Source: Clostridiales bacterium UBA4653 (GTDB taxonomy: Bacteria > Bacillota > Clostridia > Oscillospirales > CAG-272). From it: 9,429 bases of DNA. The position numbers were made by a program, and so were the translations under genes. This document shows positions 1 through 6,130 of the stretch, piece by piece. The notes under the pieces are model-generated. The model ran no database searches and was not told where the DNA came from. It saw only the letters and a program-made list of their open reading frames with translations. The stretch lies in assembly GCA_002405565.1 (NCBI GenBank), contig DHMB01000086.1, positions 7,423 through 16,851 of the forward strand, given 5' to 3'. Each line of letters starts with the position of its first letter. The stretch's first letter is position 1.

Positions 1-61
1 TTTCCCGACAAAGGCGGAGCTTGTCCGCAAGGCGGGAAACGAGCAGATCTTTTTCGTTCAA
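1..61 (-). CDS. 5' end of an unidentified gene (partial, TTG start)
   Basis: On the minus strand a clear GGAGG (plus-strand CCTCC at 70-74) lies 8 nt before a TTG codon at 61-59. From it an open frame runs to the window edge, beginning M-N-E-K-D-L-L-V-S-R-L-A-D-K-L-R. About 20 codons are visible, with no signal peptide and no motif I recognise. An in-frame GTG at 70-68 overlaps the ribosome binding site, so TTG is the better start. The gene lies downstream of the two deacetylase genes on the same strand, separated from them by a probable terminator at 103-126, so it is probably a separate unit. Too little is visible for a function. Confidence 0.5.
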   Translation of the reverse strand, partial: MNEKDLLVSRLADKLRLCRE

Positions 62-102
62 CGCTTTCACCTCCGAAAGTAATACAAAAGTATAAAATTA
101 TT

Positions 103-126
103 AAAGCCTTGATGATATAAGGCTTT
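103..126 (-). terminator. Probable intrinsic terminator of the deacetylase pair
   Basis: On the minus strand an 8-bp perfect stem (AAAGCCTT / AAGGCTTT) encloses an 8-nt loop and begins a few bases after the stop codon of the second deacetylase gene. It is preceded by A residues and followed by a T/A-rich tail (AATAATTTTAT). The stem is not GC-rich and the tail is not a pure U run, so termination may be partial and the next minus-strand gene could receive some readthrough. Confidence 0.55.
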
Positions 127-132
127 TTCGGT

Positions 133-948
133 TTACAGTTTTATTGTTTCTCCGCCTTTTATGCAGACGGTTTCTCCGCCGCAGCTTGCCCAGACGTCCG
201 TCGCAGAAGGGTTATAAACAATGCTTCCGTCGGCTGACATTAAGAGCGCACGCTGCGCCGCGACATAATCATAAATTTCGATATTCGTTGCGTACCAGAC
301 GTCGGGAAGACCGGAAATGGAAGCGCAGATCTGCTCCGCAAGCTCCCAGTTGTCTGCTCTGTCAAACTCGAAGCTGTGCCCCCAGATATAGAGCACGCCG
401 CCGTAACACCCGGGCTGATCCGCCCATTGCGTTTTGAATTTTTCGATGACGGCGGGCGCAGACGTATGGTGGCAGGTGGGCGTCCAGTCGAGAAAATCGG
501 AGGGAAGGGAGAGGGTGCCCGTCGAGCCTGCATTTCGGCAATAAGCTATGCCGAGGGCATTCATCGCGGCGACGGTATCGCTGTTTTTCCCGCCGTACGG
601 GGTTGCCATTCCGCGGACAATCCCGCCCGAAAGCTGCTCGAGCGCGGCGCGTCCGAGCGAAATTTCCCTGACCTGTCCCGTGAGCGGCAGGCGCTCGAGA
701 TGAGGGTGGGAATATGTGTGGCAGGCGATTTCGTGTCCCGCATAGAGCGAGCCGAGCTCGCCCGAGGAGACGACCGTCTCGCCGTCAAATCTTGAAGGAA
801 TGAGGTTGAAGGTCGCCTTCATACCATACCTGTTGAATATTTCAACAAGGCGTCTGTCGGCTTTGTCGCCGTCGTCATAGCTGAATGTGACGGCAAAGTG
901 CTTCCCGCCGGGGAAACGGTCGGTTTTAAGCATTTTTCTTCCGATCAT
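133..948 (-). CDS. Polysaccharide deacetylase family protein (NodB fold), second of a tandem pair
   Basis: A 271-residue protein of the carbohydrate esterase 4/NodB group, whose members remove N-acetyl groups from amino-sugar polymers using a divalent metal. Visible motifs are F-S-Y-D-D-G (catalytic base and metal Asp, D25/D26), H-T-Y-S-H (metal ligands H77/H81), A-T-P-Y-G (motif 3, residues 115-119), D-W (154-155) followed by an H-H pair (160-161), and Y-I-W-G-H (H191). The usual Arg of motif 3 (RxPY) is Ala115. There is no signal peptide or membrane segment, so a cytoplasmic place is likely. The annotated ATG overlaps the upstream stop codon as ATGA (948-945), which suggests translational coupling. 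The internal ATG at 933 aligns exactly with the start of the upstream paralogue and has a GGAAG just before it, so a product five residues shorter is possible. Substrate unknown. Confidence 0.85.
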   Translation of the reverse strand: MIGRKMLKTDRFPGGKHFAVTFSYDDGDKADRRLVEIFNRYGMKATFNLIPSRFDGETVVSSGELGSLYAGHEIACHTYSHPHLERLPLTGQVREISLGRAALEQLSGGIVRGMATPYGGKNSDTVAAMNALGIAYCRNAGSTGTLSLPSDFLDWTPTCHHTSAPAVIEKFKTQWADQPGCYGGVLYIWGHSFEFDRADNWELAEQICASISGLPDVWYATNIEIYDYVAAQRALLMSADGSIVYNPSATDVWASCGGETVCIKGGETIKL

Positions 949-1766
949 ATAGTAACTGTCGATATTTTCGGGATTTCGAGGGGCTGATCGTCAACGGATA
1001 TCCAAAGGTCGATGTCCGTCGGGTTATAGAATGTTTTTCCGTCCGCCGAGCGACGGAGAGACTTCAGCGCAATAACGTAATCGTAAATTTCGATGTTCGT
1101 CGCAAACCAGATGCCGTCTGCGTCGTCCGCAAGTGACGCGAGAATTCCATCAAGCTGTTCCCACTGAACGGGATAATCCTTGTTGTCGAGCTCGTAGCTG
1201 TGACCCCAGATGTAGAGTACGCCGCCGGCGCGCCATATCGCCTTTTCGACATTGTATTTGAACTTTTTTACAAACGGCTCACATTCGTTATGATGAGTCG
1301 TCGGGTTCCATATTCTGAAGTCGGAGGGGAGCTCAAAGGTTCCCGTCGACGTTGCCGTTCTGCCGTAGACAAGCGAAGCGGTCTTCATTGCGGCAAAGGT
1401 CGTGTCCGGACTGTAAGTGCCGAAGGGGTACGCAAGGCCGCGGATTATTCTGCCGGTAGCACATTCGATTATCTGCCTGTCGCGGATGAGCTCGTCATAC
1501 TGATCCTGCACGGACATTCTCTCAAGATGCGGATGGGAATACGAATGGCAGGCGATTTCGTGACCCTCGTAAAGGTCTTTCAGCTCTGCTGTCTTTATTC
1601 CGGTGCCGTCCGTTCTTATCAATGAGGAGGAAATGAGGTTGAAGGTGCATTTCATATTGTATTTATTGAAAAGCTCAACGAGGCGTCTGTCTGCGGCGCC
1701 GCCGTCATCATAGCTGAAGGTCGCGGCATAGCGCTTGCCGCCGACGTATCTGTCATATTTTATCAT
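945..1766 (-). CDS. Polysaccharide deacetylase family protein (NodB fold), first of a tandem pair
   Basis: A 273-residue paralogue of the gene immediately downstream, colinear over its whole length and clearly the product of a tandem duplication. It carries the same motif set: F-S-Y-D-D-G (D20/D21), H-S-Y-S-H (H74/H78), A-Y-P-F-G (112-116, with Ala in the place of the usual Arg), W153 followed by H158-H159, and Y-I-W-G-H-S (H189). The metal-binding Asp-His-His triad expected of CE4 enzymes is therefore intact. No signal peptide is visible, unlike typical secreted peptidoglycan or chitin deacetylases. The ATG at 1766 has AAGGA (plus strand 1777-1781) 10 nt upstream. The gene is transcribed divergently from wecB, which makes UDP-ManNAc from UDP-GlcNAc, so a small soluble N-acetylamino-sugar substrate is conceivable but unproven. 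Confidence 0.87.
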   Translation of the reverse strand: MIKYDRYVGGKRYAATFSYDDGGAADRRLVELFNKYNMKCTFNLISSSLIRTDGTGIKTAELKDLYEGHEIACHSYSHPHLERMSVQDQYDELIRDRQIIECATGRIIRGLAYPFGTYSPDTTFAAMKTASLVYGRTATSTGTFELPSDFRIWNPTTHHNECEPFVKKFKYNVEKAIWRAGGVLYIWGHSYELDNKDYPVQWEQLDGILASLADDADGIWFATNIEIYDYVIALKSLRRSADGKTFYNPTDIDLWISVDDQPLEIPKISTVTI

Positions 1767-1805
1767 AGAAAAAGCGTCCTTTCGTTTGCATAACTTTACA
1801 GATAC

Positions 1806-1834
1806 ATTTTACAGCAAGCGGCGGGCTTTTTCAA
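1806..1834 (-). promoter_or_regulatory. Probable sigma-A promoter of the deacetylase pair
   Basis: Minus-strand TTGAAA (1834-1829), a 17-nt spacer and TAAAAT (1811-1806). Transcription would start near 1799, giving a leader of about 33 nt before the ATG at 1766. Confidence 0.5.
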
Positions 1835-1861
1835 GCGTTTTGAAAAATATCCGAAAAAACT

Positions 1862-1891
1862 TTGACGGCCGGCGGCGCTTTATGATATAAT
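1862..1891 (+). promoter_or_regulatory. Probable sigma-A promoter of wecB
   Basis: TTGACG (1862-1867), an 18-nt spacer and TATAAT (1886-1891), with an extended -10 TG at 1883-1884. It points toward wecB. It lies back to back with the minus-strand promoter at 1806-1834, so the 155-nt region between the divergent operons could allow shared regulation. Confidence 0.7.
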
Positions 1892-1921
1892 AGTAAAAAA
1901 CGAAAAAGGCGGCTCTCGGAT

Positions 1922-3019
1922 TTGAAAAAGATAATGGCGGTGCTCGGCACAAGGCCTGAGGCTATCAAAATGTGCCCTGTGATACTTGAACTCAAAAAGA
2001 GAAAAAACGTTGATTTATACGTTTGTATAACCGGTCAGCACAGGGAAATGCTCAGGTCTGTGCTGGATATTTTCGGCGTCAGGGCTGATTGCGATCTTGA
2101 TATTATGAAAGAGGGGCAGTCCCTTGCGGATATAACGAAGGCTGTTCTGGACGGAATTTCCGATGTGCTCGAAAGGGAAAAGCCGGACGTTGTCCTGGTG
2201 CACGGAGACACGACGACGGCGTTTGCCGCGTCGCTTGCGTGCTTTTATAAAAAAATTCCCGTCGGCCACGTCGAAGCCGGACTCCGTACTTACGACGTTT
2301 ATTCCCCGTATCCGGAGGAGTTCAACCGTCGTGCAATCGACATAACCGCGCGCTATCTCTTTGCCCCGACGAAGCTCTCCGCTGAAAATCTTCTTCGCGA
2401 GGGTGCGGACGAAAACAGTATTTTTGTGACGGGGAACACGGCAATCGACGCTCTGCGCCTGACCGTCAGAGAGGAATATTCCTCCCCGATAACGGAAGCG
2501 GCGGCGGGAAAACGTATCATTCTTCTGACGGCGCACCGCAGGGAAAGCCACGGCGAGACCCTTCGGGGGATATTCAGAGCCGTGCGCAGAATTGCGGACG
2601 AATTTGACGATGTTATGATAGTTTATCCCGTACATCCGAATCCGACCGTCAGGGCGGCGGCGGAAGAGACGCTTTCCGGTCACGAAAGAATAATGCTGAC
2701 GGAACCGCTTGACGTCATAGCTTTTCACAATCTTATGGCAAAGAGCCGATTTATTATGACGGACAGCGGCGGAATTCAGGAGGAGGCGCCTTCGCTCGGA
2801 AAGCCGGTGATCGTTCTGCGCGACGTTACGGAAAGACCGGAGGGGGTCGAAGCGGGCACTCTGCGCATTGCGGGAACGGACGAGGAGAAAGTTTATCTTG
2901 CCTGCAAAAATCTTCTTTGCGACGAAGCCGAATACGCAAAAATGTCGGCGGCTGAAAATCCGTACGGCGACGGGAAAGCCTCCCGCAGAATTGCGGACGT
3001 TCTTCTCTCCGAAAGCTGA
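1922..3019 (+). CDS. wecB: UDP-N-acetylglucosamine 2-epimerase (non-hydrolysing)
   Basis: A complete 365-residue enzyme of the WecB/MnaA family (EC 5.1.3.14), which interconverts UDP-GlcNAc and UDP-ManNAc in the cytosol and supplies ManNAc units for teichoic acid linkage units or surface polysaccharides. Diagnostic motifs run in order: G-T-R-P-E-A-I-K-M (9-17), H-G-D-T-T-T (D96), G-H-V-E-A-G-L-R-T (E118), P-E-E-F-N-R (131-136), G-N-T-A-I-D (171-176), T-A-H-R-R-E (H205), D-S-G-G-I-Q-E-E (281-288) and E-R-P-E-G (304-308). These match the GT-B fold and the catalytic Asp/Glu/Glu/His set known from the E. coli enzyme. The start is TTG at 1922, with AAAGGCGG 9 nt upstream (1905-1912), and gives the expected N-terminus K-K-I-M-A-V-L-G-T-R-P-E. 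It begins a plus-strand series with an ECF component and galE. Confidence 0.95.
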   Translation: MKKIMAVLGTRPEAIKMCPVILELKKRKNVDLYVCITGQHREMLRSVLDIFGVRADCDLDIMKEGQSLADITKAVLDGISDVLEREKPDVVLVHGDTTTAFAASLACFYKKIPVGHVEAGLRTYDVYSPYPEEFNRRAIDITARYLFAPTKLSAENLLREGADENSIFVTGNTAIDALRLTVREEYSSPITEAAAGKRIILLTAHRRESHGETLRGIFRAVRRIADEFDDVMIVYPVHPNPTVRAAAEETLSGHERIMLTEPLDVIAFHNLMAKSRFIMTDSGGIQEEAPSLGKPVIVLRDVTERPEGVEAGTLRIAGTDEEKVYLACKNLLCDEAEYAKMSAAENPYGDGKASRRIADVLLSES

Positions 3020-3072
3020 AAATCAAGTTGTCACGTGGATATTTTGCGTATTATACAGGAGTATAAATCAAA

Positions 3073-3606
3073 GTGAAAATCAAAATAAAAAGAATGGTTA
3101 TAGCGGCGGTCTGCCTTGCGCTGTGTTATGTGCTTCCGTTTCTGACGGGGCAGATTCAGGGCATAGGAAAGATGCTTTGCCCGATGCACCTGCCTGTTTT
3201 CATCTGCGGGTTTGCCTGCGGAAGATGGTGGGGACTGGCGGTCGGACTTGTTGCGCCGCTTTTGCGCTCCGTGACGCTCGGTATGCCGCCGATGTTTCCG
3301 GACGCCGTTTCTATGGCGGCGGAGCTTGCGACGTACGGCTTTATGGCGGCTGTCATATATGACGCTTTGCCGAAAAAGTTACCTTATATATATGTATCGC
3401 TCGTTTCGGCAATGCTCTGCGGCAGAACGGTCTGGGGTGCGATGAGATATATCATCTCCGGCATTTCCAAAACTGAATTTACTTTTCAGATGTTCCTTGC
3501 GGGAGCCTTTACCCGCGCCGTTCCGGGGATAATCGTTCAGCTGTTGCTCGTTCCGGCGACGGTTGAAGTCCTGCGGCGGACTGGAAATATATGCAGGGAG
3601 GGGTGA
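3073..3606 (+). CDS. ECF transporter S component (substrate-binding membrane subunit)
   Basis: A 177-residue, very hydrophobic protein with about six membrane segments (roughly 8-24, 38-50, 52-69, 77-97, 104-127, 137-165), the size and layout of S components of energy-coupling-factor vitamin/micronutrient transporters. The stretch C-P-M-H-L-P-V at 36-42, followed by a Gly-rich segment and G-M-P-P-M-F-P at 70-76, is the pattern I recognise from the large ECF S-component family in Clostridia. No EcfA ATPase or EcfT gene is in the window, so it probably uses a shared module encoded elsewhere (group II). The start is GTG at 3073 with AGGAG at 3057-3061, an 11-nt and slightly long spacing. An ATG at codon 8 is an alternative. 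It lies 53 nt after wecB. The substrate cannot be told from sequence, and there is no riboswitch upstream to name it. Confidence 0.8.
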   Translation: MKIKIKRMVIAAVCLALCYVLPFLTGQIQGIGKMLCPMHLPVFICGFACGRWWGLAVGLVAPLLRSVTLGMPPMFPDAVSMAAELATYGFMAAVIYDALPKKLPYIYVSLVSAMLCGRTVWGAMRYIISGISKTEFTFQMFLAGAFTRAVPGIIVQLLLVPATVEVLRRTGNICREG

Positions 3607-3650
3607 CACCCGCGGCGCGTGAGGCGCTTCTGCAAACTATCGGCAGACTA

Positions 3651-3679
3651 TTGACAAATTAAAGAAATCGGTATATAAT
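3651..3679 (+). promoter_or_regulatory. Perfect-consensus sigma-A promoter of galE
   Basis: TTGACA (3651-3656), a 17-nt spacer and TATAAT (3674-3679). Transcription would start near 3686. This shows galE can be expressed independently of wecB and the ECF gene. It also rules out the in-frame ATG at 3678, which lies inside the -10 box. Confidence 0.88.
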
Positions 3680-3722
3680 GGAGTCTCAAAAAAGCAAAGA
3701 AAAATACAGGAGGTTGAGAATT

Positions 3723-4739
3723 ATGAGTATTTTACTTGCAGGCGGCGCAGGATATATCGGCTCGCATACAGCGGTCGAGTTGCTTTCCGCCGGATATGAT
3801 ATCGTCATTGCGGACAACTATTCAAACAGCAAGCCCGAGGCTGTGCGCAGAATAAAGCAGATAACGGGGAAGAGCTTCCCTATGTATGAAGTCGACATCT
3901 GCGACGGCGAGGCGCTTTCCAAGGTGTTTGAAAAGGAGCATATCGATACGGTCATCCATTTCGCGGGACTCAAAGCGGTCGGCGAATCCGTGGCTCAACC
4001 CATCAGATATTACAGAAACAACCTCGATTCGACGCTCACTCTTCTTGAAACGATGAAGAAGTATGACGCGCACAACATCATTTTCTCCTCTTCCGCAACG
4101 GTTTACGGAGATCCGGACGAGGTGCCGATAAAAGAGACGGCTCCCGTCGGCAGATGTACAAATCCTTACGGTTGGACGAAATACATGATCGAGGTCATTC
4201 TGCAATCGGCGGCAAAGGCGGATCCGGAGCTTTCCGTTGTTCTCCTCCGCTATTTCAACCCCGTCGGCGCTCACGAGAGCGGACTCATCGGCGAGGATCC
4301 GAACGGTATCCCGAACAACCTTATGCCGAGAATTGCGCAGACGGCTGTCGGCAAGCTCTCGCAGATGACTGTTTTCGGAACGGACTATCCGACAAAGGAC
4401 GGCACCGGCGTGCGCGATTATATTCACGTCGTTGACCTTGCGAAGGGTCACGTTGCGGCTGCGGACTACGTCGGCGCGCACAAGGGCGTTGAGGTGTTCA
4501 ACCTCGGAACAAGCGTCGGTTACAGCGTTCTCGAAATGATTTCCGCTTTCGAAAAGGCTTGCGGAAAAGAGATAAAGAAGGTCATGCTGGACAGACGTCC
4601 CGGCGACATTGCCGAATGTTACGCAGACGCCACAAAGGCAAAGGAAGTTCTCGGCTGGCAGGCGGAAAAGAGCCTTGACGACATGTGCGAAGATACATGG
4701 CGCTGGCAGACAAAGAACCCCAACGGCTACGATAAATAA
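3723..4739 (+). CDS. galE: UDP-glucose 4-epimerase, probably also active on UDP-GlcNAc
   Basis: A 338-residue short-chain dehydrogenase-type epimerase (EC 5.1.3.2), the same length as E. coli GalE and alignable without gaps at key positions. The NAD-binding G-G-A-G-Y-I-G-S-H is at 7-15, catalytic S124 lies in S-S-S-A-T, and Y149 and K153 lie in Y-G-W-T-K. N199 and R292 contact the UDP-sugar in this family. Position 299, Tyr in E. coli, is Cys (A-E-C-Y-A-D). In E. coli, Y299C opens the pocket to UDP-GlcNAc, and human GALE has Cys at the equivalent site, so dual Glc/GlcNAc specificity is likely. The start is ATG 3723 with AGGAGG (3708-3713) 9 nt upstream. A longer in-frame start at 3678 lies inside the -10 promoter box and should not be used. 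No terminator follows, so it may be co-transcribed with the hydrolase downstream. Confidence 0.95.
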   Translation: MSILLAGGAGYIGSHTAVELLSAGYDIVIADNYSNSKPEAVRRIKQITGKSFPMYEVDICDGEALSKVFEKEHIDTVIHFAGLKAVGESVAQPIRYYRNNLDSTLTLLETMKKYDAHNIIFSSSATVYGDPDEVPIKETAPVGRCTNPYGWTKYMIEVILQSAAKADPELSVVLLRYFNPVGAHESGLIGEDPNGIPNNLMPRIAQTAVGKLSQMTVFGTDYPTKDGTGVRDYIHVVDLAKGHVAAADYVGAHKGVEVFNLGTSVGYSVLEMISAFEKACGKEIKKVMLDRRPGDIAECYADATKAKEVLGWQAEKSLDDMCEDTWRWQTKNPNGYDK

Positions 4740-4840
4740 TCAAATAACAAAAAACGAAAACAGACAGAAAATCAAAACCGGATTAACGCTTTTCGGTCAA
4801 TGCACACGAGCTTATCGACAATGAATCAGAGGTGGCGCAA

Positions 4841-5695
4841 ATGAAGAAGAAAAGAAATGCAATACGCGTTCCGATAATTATTTTTGCCTGTGTTCTCGCG
4901 TTTGTTCTGCTTTTCTGCTCCGTTTTGCAGATAGGTTATGTGATATCAAAAAGGAACGCCTATGTCTGGAAGCCGGATTACGAAAAGGTCGACATTTCCG
5001 CTCTGCTCGATAAGCAGAACCTTTCCGATGAAGATTATGACCTTATTTACAGTCAGACGGGACTGACGCGGATAGGCGTTGACAGGGCTCTTGAAAAGGG
5101 CTATGTCGGCAAGCAGAGAATTCTTGAAATTCAGAACAGCTATTTTTCGGATTACGAAATACGTTATGACAAATTCGCCCCGTGGATGTGCACCGAGCGC
5201 ATAACAAAGAGCGCGAAAGCGATTTATCTTGAATAGGGCGACATCATAATCACCGCGTCGACCCATGTGTCATTTTTCAGAATGGGACATTCGGGACTTG
5301 TCACGGACGGAGAAAACAACAAGGTTTTGCAGGCTGTCGGCTATGAAGAGGGAAGCGAAATCGGCGATATCTACGACTTCACAAACCGTATAAACTTCAT
5401 GGTTCTGCGCCCGAAGGCGAGCGACGAAACGAGAAAGCTCGCCGCCGAATACGGCGCGACTCTGACCGGAATAGAATATGACCCGTTTATAGGAATAAAC
5501 AAAAGGCAGACGAAAATGGGCAAGACGCAGTGCGCACACCTTGTCTGGTATGCTTATCATATGCGCGGCTTTGAGCTTATCGACAAAAACAAGCTGATCG
5601 CCCTTCCTTATGACCTTGCAAATTCGGACGAGGTCGAGCTTGTCCAGACCTTCGGTTTTGACCCCGATGAACTCTGGAAGAATCTTGTCCACTGA
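4841..5695 (+). pseudogene. YiiX/YebB-like (permuted NlpC/P60) cysteine hydrolase interrupted by an in-frame amber codon
   Basis: One reading frame of 284 codons broken only by TAG at 5234-5236 (codon 132). The first part has a membrane anchor (about residues 9-36) and a 95-residue linker. After the TAG, the frame continues at once with G-D-I-I-I-T, then S-T-H-V-S-F-F-R-M-G-H-S-G (likely catalytic His150), and later T-Q-C-A-H-L-V-W-Y-A-Y (likely catalytic Cys231), ending F-G-F-D-P-D-E-L-W. That His-before-Cys order is typical of the circularly permuted papain-like YiiX group, whose members act on peptide or lipid-amide bonds at the envelope. The start is ATG 4841 with GAGGTG 6 nt upstream; an in-frame GTG at 4832 overlaps that site. 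No Shine-Dalgarno precedes the GTG (5267) or ATG (5282) after the stop, so efficient restart is unlikely. It may be a recent nonsense mutation, a sequence error, or genuine UAG readthrough or recoding. Confidence 0.75.
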
Positions 5696-5704
5696 AAGCA
5701 AAAT

Positions 5705-5719
5705 ACCGCGCTGCGCGGT
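5705..5719 (+). other. Short GC hairpin after the hydrolase gene
   Basis: ACCGCG-CTG-CGCGGT, a 6-bp perfect stem with a 3-nt loop, 10 nt after the stop codon and without a U tail. It may protect the mRNA 3' end or assist the terminator that follows. Confidence 0.4.
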
Positions 5720-5735
5720 CTATGAAAAACAAAAG

Positions 5736-5766
5736 AGCCGACGGAAATGCTCCGTCGGCTTTTTCT
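5736..5766 (+). terminator. Strong intrinsic terminator of the galE/hydrolase unit
   Basis: A 10-bp perfect stem (AGCCGACGGA at 5736-5745 with TCCGTCGGCT at 5751-5760), a 5-nt loop and a U run (five T) after it. The upstream side is A-rich, so it could also work on the minus strand, although no minus-strand gene ends here. It isolates the left metabolic block from the secreted-protein block. Confidence 0.9.
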
Positions 5767-5848
5767 TTGCCCCGGCGCGGCAATCGCAATCTATAATGCC
5801 GCCGTCGGGACGGAAAAATCTTTTAATTGAAAAAATCGTCGGGAAATA

Positions 5849-5877
5849 TTGACAAATGCGCAAATTTGATGTACAAT
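5849..5877 (+). promoter_or_regulatory. Strong sigma-A promoter of the TasA-like/beta-helix gene
   Basis: TTGACA (5849-5854), a 17-nt spacer and TACAAT (5872-5877). Transcription would start near 5884, leaving a 5' leader of about 320 nt before the start codon at 6206. No other promoter of this quality lies between it and the gene. Confidence 0.82.
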
Positions 5878-5892
5878 CCATTGTAGTATGTT

Positions 5893-5996
5893 GGATGATT
5901 TTGCGGCTTTTCGCCTCCCTCTCGGGGAGGCGGGGCAATCAAAGGGCATGAAAATCTCGCGCCTTTTGATTGCCGGTGGGCATGATAAAATCATTT
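5893..5996 (+). promoter_or_regulatory. Structured 5' leader RNA, three-way-junction-like
   Basis: Three nested or adjacent helices can be drawn. The outer stem P1 pairs ATGATTTT (5895-5902) with AAAATCAT (5987-5994), extendable by two G-U pairs. P2 pairs CGCCTCCC (5912-5919) with GGGAGGCG (5925-5932). P3 pairs 14 continuous positions, 5934-5947 with 5961-5974, with a single G-U. P2 and P3 sit inside P1. The unit starts about 10 nt after the predicted transcription start and ends just before a Shine-Dalgarno site at 6004-6011. It matches no riboswitch class whose consensus I know (not c-di-GMP-I, T-box, SAM, cobalamin or TPP). It could be a ligand- or protein-binding leader, or a captured palindromic repeat. 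Confidence 0.6.
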
Positions 5997-6018
5997 CCGA
6001 AAGAAAGGAGACAATTTT

Positions 6019-6123
6019 ATGAAAGTTGCACAATCGGCATTTTGCACAAGCGGGGGGGGGTATTCTCTTTTCAAGTTAGCTAATATAGCTAATGACGCTT
6101 GCGCAAGACCCACAATTATTTAG
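6019..6123 (+). CDS. Possible 34-residue leader peptide with a G9 run
   Basis: ATG at 6019 has AGGAG (6006-6010) 8 nt upstream, a better initiation site than many real genes show. The frame runs M-K-V-A-Q-S-A-F-C-T-S-G-G-G-Y-S and on to TAG at 6121-6123. Nine consecutive G (6052-6060) encode three Gly. Gain or loss of one G brings a stop in either other frame within about 25 nt (TAG at 6077 or TAA at 6081). The peptide resembles nothing I know. It ends 82 nt before the start codon of the exported protein, so it may be a regulatory upstream ORF rather than a functional protein. Coding status is unproven. Confidence 0.35.
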   Translation: MKVAQSAFCTSGGGYSLFKLANIANDACARPTII

Positions 6124-6130
6124 CGGAATA

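Noticed and set aside
2015..2728. Long minus-strand open frame of 237 codons opposite wecB
   Set aside because: It lies wholly antisense to a well-identified enzyme, is rich in Arg and shows no domain; it is a by-product of the codon bias of wecB.
3028..3056. TTGTCA-17-TTATAC promoter-like sequence before the ECF gene
   Set aside because: The transcript start would fall after the AGGAG site (3057-3061) and leave the GTG with about 10 nt and no binding site. Co-transcription with wecB is simpler.
3822..4481. Long minus-strand open frame of 219 codons opposite galE
   Set aside because: It is wholly antisense to galE, with no ribosome binding site or recognisable motif.
4821..4844. Seven-codon ORF ending TGA across the ATG at 4841
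   Set aside because: It has no ribosome binding site of its own, and so short a frame is expected by chance.
5267..5695. Independent gene starting at GTG 5267 after the amber codon
   Set aside because: There is no Shine-Dalgarno site before 5267 or 5282, and such a start would omit the conserved G-D-I-I-I-T motif, so it is the rear half of one interrupted gene.
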